In this document: piece by piece, positions 1-8,801 of the stretch | Layout: every line of letters starts with the position of its first letter | Numbering within the stretch: position 1 is the first letter of the stretch | Source of the DNA: CAYTWW01 sp043801855 | GTDB lineage: Archaea; Nanobdellota; Nanobdellia; Woesearchaeales; GW2011-AR15 | Assembly (NCBI GenBank): GCA_043801855.1 | Contig: JAZDLQ010000059.1 | Location: 1-45,020 of the forward strand | Length of the DNA stretch: 45,020 nucleotides | Reading direction: 5' to 3' | Position numbers and translations under genes: made by a program | Notes under the pieces: model-generated | The model's database searches: none | Told to the model about the DNA's origin: nothing | The model's input: only the letters and a program-made list of their open reading frames with translations

Positions 1-36
1 AATTTTTGTTTTACAGCCCATGTTTTACACCTTTTT

Positions 37-62
37 ATTATCTAGTTATATAACTAGATAAT
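37..62. promoter_or_regulatory. 26-bp perfect palindrome
   Basis: Positions 37-49 are the exact reverse complement of 50-62, with half site ATTATCTAGTTAT. A further half-like string, TCTAGATAAT, lies near 98-107. The rest of 1-128 is AT-rich, and I see no gene in it. The palindrome lies beyond the 3' end of the thioredoxin gene, so it could be an operator for a gene left of the window or a cruciform/terminator structure. The function is unknown. Confidence 0.5.
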
Positions 63-128
63 TAATATAAAAAGATTTGTATTTTGTAGCATATATGTCT
101 AGATAATGTTAGAATTTACCGATTCTAA

Positions 129-575
129 TTACATGCACCCAGTAGTAGTATAAGGGCAACCTGAAATTTCTGCCAAGTCAAAAAGCTCCTTCTCACCAAC
201 GTAAATGGTATAATTTAAAGAATCAGGAGCAATCCATGTTGGGTACCCTTGAATCTTATAGTTTTTGTTGTCACATAAATCTCTTTGAACTGGGCAATTA
301 TAATACCTGACATACTTGAATGCATCGCCAAACCTAGCCTTTTGCGCTTTGCAATGAGAACATGACTCAGAGCCAGCCATCGCATACCCTTTTTCTGTTA
401 AGCATTTGGCTAAAACAACAACCTCTGAATCGTTGATACCAGTATCAGCTACTCCTGATTTTTTACTAGAATTAAATACTGCAAAAGATGCAGCAATGCC
501 TATTATCGCTAATAGACTGACAATAAGTATAACATTTATTTTTTTCTTAGAATCATTTTTTTCGTGTTTTTTCAT
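129..575 (-). CDS. membrane-anchored thioredoxin-like protein (VKOR-type Trx domain)
   Basis: 148 aa. A charged N-terminus and one membrane segment (about residues 13-34) anchor a thioredoxin-fold domain outside the cell. The domain has a CSHC redox motif (about 72-75), a second cysteine pair around NCPVQRDLC, and the cis-proline motif GYPTW. This arrangement closely resembles the thioredoxin domain that follows VKOR in bacterial and archaeal fusions, which reoxidises or receives disulfides. No VKOR gene is visible in the window, so the partner is inferred. The gene lies just downstream of a tandem DsbA-like protein on the same strand, 37 nt apart, and the two probably form one exported disulfide-formation unit. 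Confidence 0.75.
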   Translation of the reverse strand: MKKHEKNDSKKKINVILIVSLLAIIGIAASFAVFNSSKKSGVADTGINDSEVVVLAKCLTEKGYAMAGSESCSHCKAQKARFGDAFKYVRYYNCPVQRDLCDNKNYKIQGYPTWIAPDSLNYTIYVGEKELFDLAEISGCPYTTTGCM

Positions 576-612
576 TTTTATAAAAATTTAAAAAAATAAA
601 AAAAGAATGTTT

Positions 613-2499
613 TTAAACGCCACATCCTCCTGCTGCTGGAGCGCTTGCTGTAGCAGTATCTGCACTACCTAAATCAGCGCTGCATCCTTCTGGCTTTTTA
701 TCAAATAGCGCGCATAATGCTGCCTGAATGCCTGCTGCGGTTCTTGCTTCACTATATTCTGCTCCGTTGATATACATTGCAGGTGAGCCTTGTGCTCCAA
801 AAACAGTCATCAGTCTTGCATCTTCTGCTGCATATTTTTCTGCATTAGATTCTTCGCAAGACTTAATATAAGCTGTGTCATATGACAGGCCTTTTGCTAC
901 ACTTTCGAAGCATGTATCTGCATTCTTGGAAGAGCATTTAGTATTCATTTCAAGTGTGAACTTAAACCAACCATCCATGCCATACTTTGCCTCAACGCAT
1001 TGTTCCCTTACATTCTGGTTTGCTTCCTGGACACCGTGCATTGAGCAATATTTATTTCCTGAATCAATGCAAAAGCTTGCGCCGCCACCGCCATAATTCT
1101 CATAATAGATATAATGTGGCTTAAATAATGCATCGTCTTTTAATACTTGGTAAACTGGCTCAATAGCTACTTCTGCCTGATTTCCGTATGGGCAATAGCT
1201 CATTACAAAAAAGTCAAGTGTCGGTTTTTCGAATGTAAGGCACATTGTTGTATCCTTGCATGTTGAATCATCACAGTCAATTTTTCCATCATCATTATCA
1301 TCCTTTTTATTGTTGCATATTTCAGCTGTAGGATCCCAAGTTGCACCAACGGCTGCTGGAAGAAGGCTGTAAGTTCCGTCATCATTTGAAACAAAAGATG
1401 TCTGAAGCTTTGAGTTAGATGTCCAAGCGGTTGTCTTAACAACATTAGAATCAAAAACAAATGCAGGAAGATACTGGATTTCATATTTTTTCATTAATTC
1501 CTGGCCCTCTTTTGAATCCCATTTAACTTCTGTAAATTCTGCTCCTTTGAACAAGTTTTTAGTAACAGTATTAACTCTTTCTGGATTACAATCAGTGCAC
1601 CTGTTATCAACCAAATATTTTACTTCAACTTTAACAGGATCAACATAAGTGCACTTAGCATCTTTTTGGCCAGGTTTTTCGCATTTTCCTTCCTTTGTTG
1701 CTTCTGCTGTGCAATCTGAATCAGCTGAGCATGCTGGAATTCCAACGCACTCAGGGTGGCCGGAAAGCTTAGCACATATTGCTTTTGTGAATGATGTTGT
1801 ATCTCTTCCTCCGCTGTATAATTGACCCTCAAAATACATTGTAGGAGAGCCTGTTGCTTTGACGGCATTGCTCTTTTTTATAGATTCAGATAAAAGTGTT
1901 TTTCCTTCTTCTCCTTCATAACAGGCTTTAATCTTTGCGCTATCCAGGCCGTTATCAGCCGAGCATTTTTCCCAGTTTCCCGGTATTGATTTTGCATCCT
2001 TATTCATGCATATAACCATATCCATATATTTGTCAGGATTGTATTTAGCTGCACAAAGCTGGACAATGTCTCCTTTCACTTCATTTTCTCCATGAAGACT
2101 TTTAAATGTTCCATCGCCGTTATCATTTGCAATGAAGTTTAATGAAAAATCAACACTACCGCCGAGCTTTTTTAAGACAGGCGCAATTCCGTCCTCAACC
2201 TGTGTTCCGTAAGGACACTGGCTCATAACGTAGAATTCAACTTTTGAAGTGCCATATTTGCCGTCTGTATTTGTTCCTGTATTTCCTGCTGGATTTGCAG
2301 CAAACAAATTAGGCAAAGGCGTTGAGAATCCTTTTGTTGCAACAGAAACACCAAGTACTGCTAGCAGCAGAACGCATAATGCAACCCACATCATAGGAAT
2401 GCTTTTGCTTCTTGGAGAATGCTTTGATGCACTTTTAGTGCTGTGTTTTTCAACTGAATCACCATGGGTAAGCTCTTCATCATCCCTTACCTTAGGCAT
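613..2499 (-). CDS. tandem DsbA/thioredoxin-like exported protein
   Basis: 628 aa with one N-terminal membrane segment (about residues 35-56) and a long extracellular part. Two GILT/DsbA-like repeats each begin with a CPYG active site: FYVMSQCPYG near residue 90 and FFVMSYCPYG near residue 430. Each ends with a cis-proline motif (GSPTMYF, GSPAMYI). Between them lies a third thioredoxin-like segment with CTDC and YLPAF, plus a calcium-binding-like acidic stretch (NNKKDDNDDGKIDCDD). The C-terminus is AAGGCGV. I infer that it makes or isomerises disulfides on secreted proteins. The ATG at 2499 begins a basic, soluble N-terminus before the membrane segment. Many cysteines outside the active sites suggest a disulfide-rich fold. 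Confidence 0.75.
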   Translation of the reverse strand: MPKVRDDEELTHGDSVEKHSTKSASKHSPRSKSIPMMWVALCVLLLAVLGVSVATKGFSTPLPNLFAANPAGNTGTNTDGKYGTSKVEFYVMSQCPYGTQVEDGIAPVLKKLGGSVDFSLNFIANDNGDGTFKSLHGENEVKGDIVQLCAAKYNPDKYMDMVICMNKDAKSIPGNWEKCSADNGLDSAKIKACYEGEEGKTLLSESIKKSNAVKATGSPTMYFEGQLYSGGRDTTSFTKAICAKLSGHPECVGIPACSADSDCTAEATKEGKCEKPGQKDAKCTYVDPVKVEVKYLVDNRCTDCNPERVNTVTKNLFKGAEFTEVKWDSKEGQELMKKYEIQYLPAFVFDSNVVKTTAWTSNSKLQTSFVSNDDGTYSLLPAAVGATWDPTAEICNNKKDDNDDGKIDCDDSTCKDTTMCLTFEKPTLDFFVMSYCPYGNQAEVAIEPVYQVLKDDALFKPHYIYYENYGGGGASFCIDSGNKYCSMHGVQEANQNVREQCVEAKYGMDGWFKFTLEMNTKCSSKNADTCFESVAKGLSYDTAYIKSCEESNAEKYAAEDARLMTVFGAQGSPAMYINGAEYSEARTAAGIQAALCALFDKKPEGCSADLGSADTATASAPAAGGCGV

Positions 2500-2667
2500 A
2501 AAATGTATTTTTTTTTTTTATTCTGTCATGGTACGACATATTAAACTACCTCCCAACTTAAATTGTTAGAACCCAATAAATTGAAAGAAGATATTTAAAG
2601 ATATGGGTTTCATCTTGACTTAATATTATAGCAAAACTTTTTAGAAAACTAAAATAATAAAACGGAT

Positions 2668-3327
2668 TTATAAATTTTCATCGACTAATTCCTGCAGTAC
2701 TTTATAGGCTCTTGTTGCATCCTTCTTATTTACTATAAAAATGAGTTCAGTCATTGTTGAGATATTTTCATAAATGTTAATATTTTCCCATGCAAGTTTT
2801 CTTGTGACTTTTGCGAGAATGCCGACAGTATATAAAAATTCCTTTGAAAAGCTCATTGTTAACGAAACAAGATCGTTTTCAATGTTAAGAATTTTTTCTC
2901 CCTTAAGGGATTTGGTTATTTTATCCTTGTGTTTATTATTAATCACTATGCTTATCTCGTAGTTTCCCTGGATAACGTTAAAAGTGTCACCTTTTTCAAA
3001 ATCAATAATATCATAAATCTGCCTTAATTTACTTAATGCATTATGGGTTTTTAGGATGCTTAAATCCATAAGGCCAGTCTTCATTATTATTTCAGTATTA
3101 AACTTAAAAGGAATTTTTTCATTGATGAGTGGCTTTATATTTTCTGAATATCTTCTTATCGCCATTATAATTGCAGGAAGCTCTGCTTTTTTTCCAAGAT
3201 CGTTTTCAATTTCTCGATGGATTTTTTCTGCCAAGTTTTGGTAGCTGACAATTCCTTCTGACAACGATTCATAAAGAAGAGGTTTGGATTCAATTAATTT
3301 TCTTACTACCTGGCTTATTGAAGTCAT
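2668..3327 (-). CDS. ACT-domain protein, probable regulator of the lysine cluster
   Basis: 219 aa. The C-terminal half (about 125-219) looks like tandem ACT modules, the small-molecule-binding domains of amino-acid regulation (for example SLTMSFSKEFLYTVGILAKVTRKLAWENINI). The N-terminal 65 residues, with VSYQNLAEKIHREI, could be a winged-helix-like DNA-binding segment, though no strong motif is visible. The gene diverges from lysW, and the two 16-bp palindromes at 3388 and 3419 lie in the shared intergenic region. A TATA-like TTTTTATAATC precedes this gene. Sulfolobus controls lysW with the Lrp-type regulator LysM; here I infer an unrelated ACT protein in that role. Binding is untested. Confidence 0.6.
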   Translation of the reverse strand: MTSISQVVRKLIESKPLLYESLSEGIVSYQNLAEKIHREIENDLGKKAELPAIIMAIRRYSENIKPLINEKIPFKFNTEIIMKTGLMDLSILKTHNALSKLRQIYDIIDFEKGDTFNVIQGNYEISIVINNKHKDKITKSLKGEKILNIENDLVSLTMSFSKEFLYTVGILAKVTRKLAWENINIYENISTMTELIFIVNKKDATRAYKVLQELVDENL

Positions 3328-3387
3328 AATAAAAAAATAATTAATGATTATAAAAAGATTTTGTTTATAAAAAAAGTATTAATCATA

Positions 3388-3434
3388 TGTTATTATAATA
3401 ACAAAAATATCAAAATTATGTTATTATAATAACA
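3388..3434. promoter_or_regulatory. two identical 16-bp palindromic operators upstream of lysW
   Basis: TGTTATTATAATAACA, a perfect palindrome, occurs at 3388-3403 and again at 3419-3434. The copies are 31 bp centre to centre, about three helical turns, so bound proteins would face the same side of the DNA. They sit just upstream of the lysW TATA box and between divergently oriented genes, as expected for operators of a feedback regulator. Confidence 0.7.
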
Positions 3435-3438
3435 TCAA

Positions 3439-3449
3439 GTTTATATAAC
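3439..3449 (+). promoter_or_regulatory. TATA box of the lysine operon
   Basis: GTTTATATAAC is a good archaeal TATA element. With the usual distance of about 25 bp, transcription would start near 3465-3475 and leave a short leader containing the lysW Shine-Dalgarno sequence GGAGG (3483-3487). The second palindrome ends five bases upstream. Confidence 0.6.
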
Positions 3450-3492
3450 ATTTAGGGTTACGCAATTACTTCAACAAATTTTGGAGGAAAAA

Positions 3493-3660
3493 ATGACTGA
3501 ATGTGAAGAGTGCGGAGCAGCATTGTCGCTCGACGAGAATAAATTAGAGGTAGGTGAAATTGTCTCATGCCCGGATTGCGGCGTTGAACTTGAAATAACA
3601 GGAAAAAATCCGCTTGCAGTAGCACTTGCGCCAATGGAGGAAGAAGACTGGGGAGAATAA
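3493..3660 (+). CDS. lysW: LysW amino-group carrier protein
   Basis: 55 aa. LysW is the small acidic carrier whose C-terminal glutamate gamma-carboxyl is joined to the amino group of alpha-aminoadipate, protecting it during lysine synthesis. The zinc-binding cysteines are visible as CEEC (C4, C7) and CPDC (C26, C29). The protein ends with EDWGE, the diagnostic LysW tail carrying the attachment glutamate. GGAGG lies six bases before the ATG. It is the first gene of the cluster, followed by homocitrate synthase 18 nt later. Length and motifs match the family fully, so this is secure despite the small size. Confidence 0.97.
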   Translation: MTECEECGAALSLDENKLEVGEIVSCPDCGVELEITGKNPLAVALAPMEEEDWGE

Positions 3661-3678
3661 AAAAAAGCATAATTTCAA

Positions 3679-5088
3679 ATGATAAAAATACTTGATACGA
3701 CTTTAAGGGAAGGAGAACAAACACCTGGCGTAAGCTTTAGTGTAGATGAAAAAATAGAGATTGCAAGGATGCTTGACGAGTTTGGCGTTGACCGGATAGA
3801 AGCAGGCCATCCTGTTGTCTCAAAAAAAGTTGAAGAAGCAATCAGAAGAATTGCAAAAGAAGGACTGGATGCGGAAATTCTTACGCATAATCGCGCGATA
3901 AGAAGCGATATCGATAAATCACTTGATACAGGCGCCGGAACTGTTGCTATATTTTTAGGTTCATCAAACCTGCATCTTAAAGATAAACTGCATTTCTCAA
4001 AAGAGCAGGCTATTGAAACTGTTGTTGATACTGTTGAATATGCAAAAAGCCATGGGCTTAAGGTAAGGTATACTCCTGAAGATGCAACAAGGACAGATTA
4101 TGATTATTTAATCAAGATATGCAACGCAGCAATCGATGCAGGCGCAGAGAGAATCAGCCTTGCTGATACATTAGGGATAATGCAGCCTCATACTTATTAT
4201 GATTTTGTAAAGCGTGCAAAATCTGACCTAAAAAAATGTGAAATAGAAGTTCATTGCCATAATGATTTTGGGCAGAGTGTTGCAAATAGCATAGCTGCAC
4301 TTAGAGCTGGCGCTGATTGCGTCCATACTACAGTTAACGGGCTTGGTGAAAGAACCGGAATTACTGATATATCAAGCTTTGTAATGGCTATGGAAATATT
4401 GAATAAAGATGAATTTAAAGATTCCTGGAAAAAATATAGATTAAACTTACTTCCAAGGCTTAGCGCCCATGTTGAAAAAATATCTGGTGCCTTCTTAGAG
4501 CCGCACCACCCAATTGTCGGGCAGAATTCATTCTCGCATAAAAGCGGAGTGCATACTGATGGTGTATTAAAAAATCCGAAAACTTATGAAGCATTTGACC
4601 CAGAACTAATAGGAAGGGTGCGAAAGATTATCATTGATAAATATACAGGTAAAAGAGCAGTAGCATCAAAGCTTTCTGATTATGGAATCGAATGCACTGA
4701 TGAGCAATTGCTTAAAATAATAACAGAAATAAAAAACATCGGCGATGAAAGGAAGATTGTTCATGAGACAGAAATCCTTGAAATCGCTGAAAAAATAACA
4801 GGAATAAAAACTGAAATCATCCCTGAAGGAGTGAATGCTCTTTTATTTATTGAGGTTGAGTCGCATAATTATACTTCATCGGTTGTGCGAAAGATAAGAA
4901 ATTTCAATGATATTTCACAGGTCTATGAAATAACAGGAGAAACTGATATTTCAGCTTATGCAAAAGTTTCGAATATTGCAGAACTAAATAACCTAATTGA
5001 AGAATTCAGGGCAATTCCAGGAATCAAAGGAACTAATACAAAAGTCGTCCTTAAGAAATATGAGGGAAAAAATGGGAACTCTAACTGA
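3679..5088 (+). CDS. hcs: homocitrate synthase with C-terminal RAM-like domain
   Basis: 469 aa. It condenses 2-oxoglutarate with acetyl-CoA, the first step of the aminoadipate route. The N-terminal HMGL-like TIM barrel shows DTTLREGEQTPGVSF at residue 6 and the metal-binding HCHNDFG. The middle contains HPIVGQNSFSHKSGVHTDGV. The last 75 residues or so (from VNALLFIEVES) look like an Lrp/AsnC ligand-binding (RAM) domain, as in Sulfolobus homocitrate synthase, where it gives lysine feedback control. Isopropylmalate and citramalate synthases are relatives; the LysW context decides. The start has no strong ribosome binding site. The 3' end overlaps the next gene by 17 nt. Confidence 0.9.
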   Translation: MIKILDTTLREGEQTPGVSFSVDEKIEIARMLDEFGVDRIEAGHPVVSKKVEEAIRRIAKEGLDAEILTHNRAIRSDIDKSLDTGAGTVAIFLGSSNLHLKDKLHFSKEQAIETVVDTVEYAKSHGLKVRYTPEDATRTDYDYLIKICNAAIDAGAERISLADTLGIMQPHTYYDFVKRAKSDLKKCEIEVHCHNDFGQSVANSIAALRAGADCVHTTVNGLGERTGITDISSFVMAMEILNKDEFKDSWKKYRLNLLPRLSAHVEKISGAFLEPHHPIVGQNSFSHKSGVHTDGVLKNPKTYEAFDPELIGRVRKIIIDKYTGKRAVASKLSDYGIECTDEQLLKIITEIKNIGDERKIVHETEILEIAEKITGIKTEIIPEGVNALLFIEVESHNYTSSVVRKIRNFNDISQVYEITGETDISAYAKVSNIAELNNLIEEFRAIPGIKGTNTKVVLKKYEGKNGNSN

Positions 5089-6313
5089 GGAGATTTTTTC
5101 CAATAAGCTCAACAAAAAGGTAAGCGCAGGAGATATAGTATGGTGCCCTGTAGATTATATCATGAGCCATGACACGATGACAGTTCTAGCGATAAGCGCA
5201 TTTCATGAACTAGGCGAAAAAGTATTCGACAATGAAAAAATTGTAATTCCTTTTGACCACATAGTCCCGCCTGCAACAATCGATCAGGCAACAGCGCAAA
5301 AAACAGCAAGGGAATTTATCAAAAAACAGAATATAACACATTTTTTTCAGGAAGGAGTTTGCCACCAGGTATTTGTTGAAAAAGGATTTGCAACACCAGG
5401 CAGTGTTATAATTGGCTCTGATTCACACACTTGTACATATGGTGCACTTGGCGCATTTGCAACAGGAATGGGAGCAACTGATATTGGTGTTGCTTATGCA
5501 ACAGGCGGCAGTTGGTTTAGGATTCCTGAAACTATTAATATAATAGTAAATGGGAAATTCAAGAAAGGAGTGTATGCAAAAGACTTAATCTTAAAGATAA
5601 TCGCAACAATAGGAGTTGAAGGAGCAAACTATAAGTGCGTTGAATTCAGCGGGAGTACTATTGATAATATGGAAGTACATGAAAGATTGACATTATCAAA
5701 TATGGCAATTGAAATGGGCGGAAAAGCAGGATTAATTGTGCCTGATGAAAAAACAATTGATTTTCTTAAAAACAAAACTAATGAAAAAATTGAGTTGATA
5801 AAACCAATTAATCCAAAATACGAAAGAACATTAAAATTTGATGTTAATGAATTATCACCGATGGTTGCATGCCCGCATGACCTTGACAACTTAAAGCCTG
5901 TTGATGAACTTGGTGATATTACTGTTGATGAAGTCTTTATCGGGACATGTACAAACGGAAGATACGAAGATTTAGAAAATGCTGCATCTATCCTTAAAGG
6001 AAGAAAAGTTGAGAGATTCACAAGAACAATAATTGTTCCGGCTAGTGTTGAAATATATAAAAAAGCAATGGAAAATGGTTTTATAAAAATATTTTTAGAT
6101 GCAGGTGCAATTGTAGGTAATCCTGGTTGCGGGCCGTGCTTAGGACGTCATCAGGGAGTTCTTGCACCAGGAGAGCGGGCAATAACAACAATGAACCGAA
6201 ATTTTAAGGGAAGGATGGGTTCTCCTCTCGCTGAAATATATGCAGCAAGCCCTGCAACATGCGCTGCTAGTGCTATCACTGGAAAAATTACAGATCCAAG
6301 GAGGTTTTTGTAA
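5072..6313 (+). CDS. lysT: homoaconitase large subunit (LysT)
   Basis: 413 aa. With LysU it isomerises homocitrate to homoisocitrate through homoaconitate, using a [4Fe-4S] cluster. The cluster ligands are visible as the cysteine of FIGTCTNGR and the CGPC pair in GNPGCGPCLGRHQG. IGSDSHTCTYGALG is the conserved substrate/cluster motif. The frame is open further upstream, but the ATG at 5072 has GAGGG just before it and matches the family N-terminus (MGTLTEEIFSNKL), overlapping the homocitrate synthase gene by 17 nt. Isopropylmalate isomerase LeuC is the closest alternative by sequence; the cluster supports the lysine role, although one enzyme may serve both pathways. Confidence 0.9.
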   Translation: MGTLTEEIFSNKLNKKVSAGDIVWCPVDYIMSHDTMTVLAISAFHELGEKVFDNEKIVIPFDHIVPPATIDQATAQKTAREFIKKQNITHFFQEGVCHQVFVEKGFATPGSVIIGSDSHTCTYGALGAFATGMGATDIGVAYATGGSWFRIPETINIIVNGKFKKGVYAKDLILKIIATIGVEGANYKCVEFSGSTIDNMEVHERLTLSNMAIEMGGKAGLIVPDEKTIDFLKNKTNEKIELIKPINPKYERTLKFDVNELSPMVACPHDLDNLKPVDELGDITVDEVFIGTCTNGRYEDLENAASILKGRKVERFTRTIIVPASVEIYKKAMENGFIKIFLDAGAIVGNPGCGPCLGRHQGVLAPGERAITTMNRNFKGRMGSPLAEIYAASPATCAASAITGKITDPRRFL

Positions 6314-6314
6314 G

Positions 6315-6890
6315 ATGGGAAGAGTATGGAAGCTTGGAGATAATATAAATACTGACCAGATAATTCCTGCAAGGTACTATCCAACAACAGACTTAAAAAG
6401 CCTTGGAAAAAAGTGTTTGTGCGAACTGCGTGAAGACATCTCAGGAAATATTAAAGAAGGAGATATTATTTTAGGAGGAAATAATTTTGGCTGCGGCTCA
6501 TCACGCGAATATGCTCCTATTGCAATAAAGCATTCAGGTGCAAAATGCGTGATTGCAAAAAGTTTTGCAAGAATATTTTATCGGAATTCAATTAATATTG
6601 GGTTGCCAATTATTCTAAGTAGTGAGGCTTATGATTTTTTGAATGATGGAGACAATGTTGAAGTTGATTTATTGAGCGGAAAAATCAGAAATCTAAGCAG
6701 CAAAAAAGAAATGGCAACTATTCCTCTTCCTGACTTTGTCTTAAAGATTGTCAAAGAGGGAGGAATAATCAATTTTATCAAATCCTCAGAATTTTCAAAA
6801 TACTTTAAGATTGAAAAAAAATATAGAGGAATTAATTTGAAAATTCTGGGACATCAGAAAAACCAAAATGAAAGTGATGATATTCATTAA
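6315..6890 (+). CDS. lysU: homoaconitase small subunit (LysU)
   Basis: 191 aa. This swivel-domain subunit pairs with LysT. Family motifs are DNINTDQIIPARY at the N-terminus, GGNNFGCGSSREYAP around residues 55-70, and the AKSFARIFYRNSINIGLP segment. The ATG at 6315 lies one base after the LysT stop, with AGGAGG inside the end of lysT. An upstream extension in this frame has no support. The C-terminus after about residue 165 (FSKYFKIEKKYRGIN...) runs some 25 residues beyond typical LysU/LeuD proteins and is lysine-rich. Confidence 0.9.
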   Translation: MGRVWKLGDNINTDQIIPARYYPTTDLKSLGKKCLCELREDISGNIKEGDIILGGNNFGCGSSREYAPIAIKHSGAKCVIAKSFARIFYRNSINIGLPIILSSEAYDFLNDGDNVEVDLLSGKIRNLSSKKEMATIPLPDFVLKIVKEGGIINFIKSSEFSKYFKIEKKYRGINLKILGHQKNQNESDDIH

Positions 6891-6954
6891 AATGGTCAGT
6901 AGTCTTATTAGAATTGGTTTTTCTAAATGAAACATGGAACAGGTGCACTTAATA

Positions 6955-7960
6955 ATGACGCGTAAAATTACAGTATTGCAAGGTGACGGCATTGGGCCGC
7001 AAGTAACAGAAGAGGCAGTAAGAGTATTGCAAAATACAGGATTGGATTTTGAATTCATATATGGTGACATTGGATATGATTATTATCAAAAAACAGGCAA
7101 TAATTTACCTGCGCAAACTATTGAAAAAATAATGAAGTCAAGTAGCTGCTTATTTGGCGCAGTTACAACGCCTCCAAATATCCCTAATTATTCAAGCCCT
7201 ATTTTGGCGCTAAGAAAAAAGCTTGACCTTTACACAAACTTAAGGCCAAATAAAAGCTACCCACTTGATAGTTTTAGAAAAGGCATTGATATGGTCATTG
7301 TTCGTGAGAATACTGAAGGATTGTATTCAGGAAGAGAGAGGCTTGAGGATAATGGAAATACTGCTATAACTGAGCGAGTCATTACACGAAAGGGAAGTGA
7401 GTGCATAATAAAATGGGCGTTTGAATATGCAAAAAAAAAATAACAGGAAAAAAGTGACATGTGTGCATAAGGCAAATGTCCTTAGGCAGACCTGCGGCCT
7501 TTTCCTGTCAATATTCCATGAGATTGCAAAGCAATATCCTAATATTATTGCAGAAGATGGAATTGTTGATGCGACAGCTATGCAGATAATAAAAGCGCCT
7601 CAAAGCTATGATGTTATTGTAACAACAAATCTTTTTGGAGATATATTGAGTGATGAAGCTTGCATGCTTGTCGGAGGCTTGGGCCTTGCAGCATCCGGAA
7701 ATATCGGCGAGAAATACAGCGTATTTGAGCCAGTTCACGGAAGCGCGCCAAAATATGTAGGGACAAATACAGCTAACCCTCTTGCTGCAATAATGGCTGC
7801 AAAAATGATGCTTGAACATATTGGCGAAATGCAGGCTGCAAAAAGGATTGAAAATGCAGTGATTGAAATAATGAAAAGTAATGAACTGACTCCTGATCTT
7901 GGTGGAAAATGCACAACAAACCAGGTTACTGATGCAATTATAAGAAATATGAGGAACTAA
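6955..7960 (+). CDS. hicd: homoisocitrate dehydrogenase, frameshifted at a poly-A run
   Basis: Oxidative decarboxylation of homoisocitrate to 2-oxoadipate. The frame from ATG 6955 carries GDGIGPQVTEEAV, the LRKKLDLYTNLRP substrate loop and VIVRENTEGLYSG, then stops at 7441-7443 just after an A10 run (7431-7440). The remainder (RKKVTCVHKANVLRQTCGLF, NLFGDILSDEA, FEPVHGSAPKYVGTN) continues in another frame to 7960. With nine A's the reading becomes ...FEYAKKNNRKKVTCVHKANVL..., the expected family sequence with nothing missing, about 334 aa. The gene is otherwise intact, so the extra A is a homopolymer sequencing error, a fresh mutation, or a slippage site. Confidence 0.85.
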
Positions 7961-7961
7961 A

Positions 7962-8801
7962 ATGAAAATTGGACTTTTGCTTTCAAAGATAAGGCCTGAG
8001 GAGAAGATGCTTACCGATGACATGAAAAAAAAAGGGATAGATTATGAAAACATCATTGATGAAGAGCATGTTTTTGACTTATCTAAAAATAAGTTTGAGA
8101 TTGACGCGGTCTTAGAGCGAAGCCTTTCATTTTCAAAAGGATTGTACATCTCAAAAATATTTGAAGGTTTTGACGTGCCTGTAATAAATAAATCAAGAGT
8201 CGCTGAAATATGCGGAGATAAATTCCTGACAACACAGGCACTATTAAAAAATAATGTTTCTACACCAAAAGTGATGATGGCTTTTTCAGAAAAAAGCGCT
8301 CTTGCTGCTGTTGAAGAAATGGGATACCCAGCAGTACTAAAACCAGTCACAGGTTCATGGGCAAGACTCATATCAAAAGTAAACGACAAAGAATCTGCTG
8401 AATCAATTATTGAGCATAAGTCTGTGCTTGGACATTATATGCACTCAATTTTTTACGTTCAGGAATATGTGCAAAAACCCGGAAGGGACATCAGGGCTTT
8501 TTTTGTAGGAGATGAAACAATTGCTGCAATATACCGGAATTCAGAGCACTGGATAACAAACACTGCAAGAGGCGGTGTTGCATCGAATTGCATTGTAAGT
8601 GACGAGATAAATGAGCTATGCATAAAAGCTGCAAAAGCAGTTGGCGGCGGAGTCCTTGCGATGGACTTGTTTGAAAGCAAAGACGGGCTAACTGTAAATG
8701 AGATAAATCATACAATGGAATTCAAGAATTCTGTTGCACCAACCCGAATTGACATTCCTGGAAAGATTATTGATTACGTTATTGGAGAAGCGAGAAGATG
8801 A
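7962..8801 (+). CDS. lysX: LysX, LysW-aminoadipate ligase (ATP-grasp)
   Basis: 279 aa. It ligates alpha-aminoadipate to the C-terminal glutamate of LysW with ATP. ATP-grasp features are KPVTGSWARL (about 127-136), YVQEYVQKPGRDIR, and the C-terminal LysX/RimK signature VNEINHTMEFKNS, with metal-binding Glu and Asn. The loop is GSWARL rather than the commoner GSWGRL. A GAGG site within the end of the preceding gene serves the ATG. The last 18 codons (8748-8801) have a diverged second copy at 8882-8935. ArgX, which uses glutamate, is the close alternative; HTMEFKN and the lysine context favour LysX. Confidence 0.92.
   Translation: MKIGLLLSKIRPEEKMLTDDMKKKGIDYENIIDEEHVFDLSKNKFEIDAVLERSLSFSKGLYISKIFEGFDVPVINKSRVAEICGDKFLTTQALLKNNVSTPKVMMAFSEKSALAAVEEMGYPAVLKPVTGSWARLISKVNDKESAESIIEHKSVLGHYMHSIFYVQEYVQKPGRDIRAFFVGDETIAAIYRNSEHWITNTARGGVASNCIVSDEINELCIKAAKAVGGGVLAMDLFESKDGLTVNEINHTMEFKNSVAPTRIDIPGKIIDYVIGEARR

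Noticed and set aside
5629..6021. 130-codon minus-strand frame within lysT
   Set aside because: It is antisense to conserved homoaconitase sequence, with no start signal and no recognisable protein.
7421..7960. Independent 179-aa dehydrogenase-like gene
   Set aside because: It is the second half of homoisocitrate dehydrogenase, out of frame because of the A10 run.
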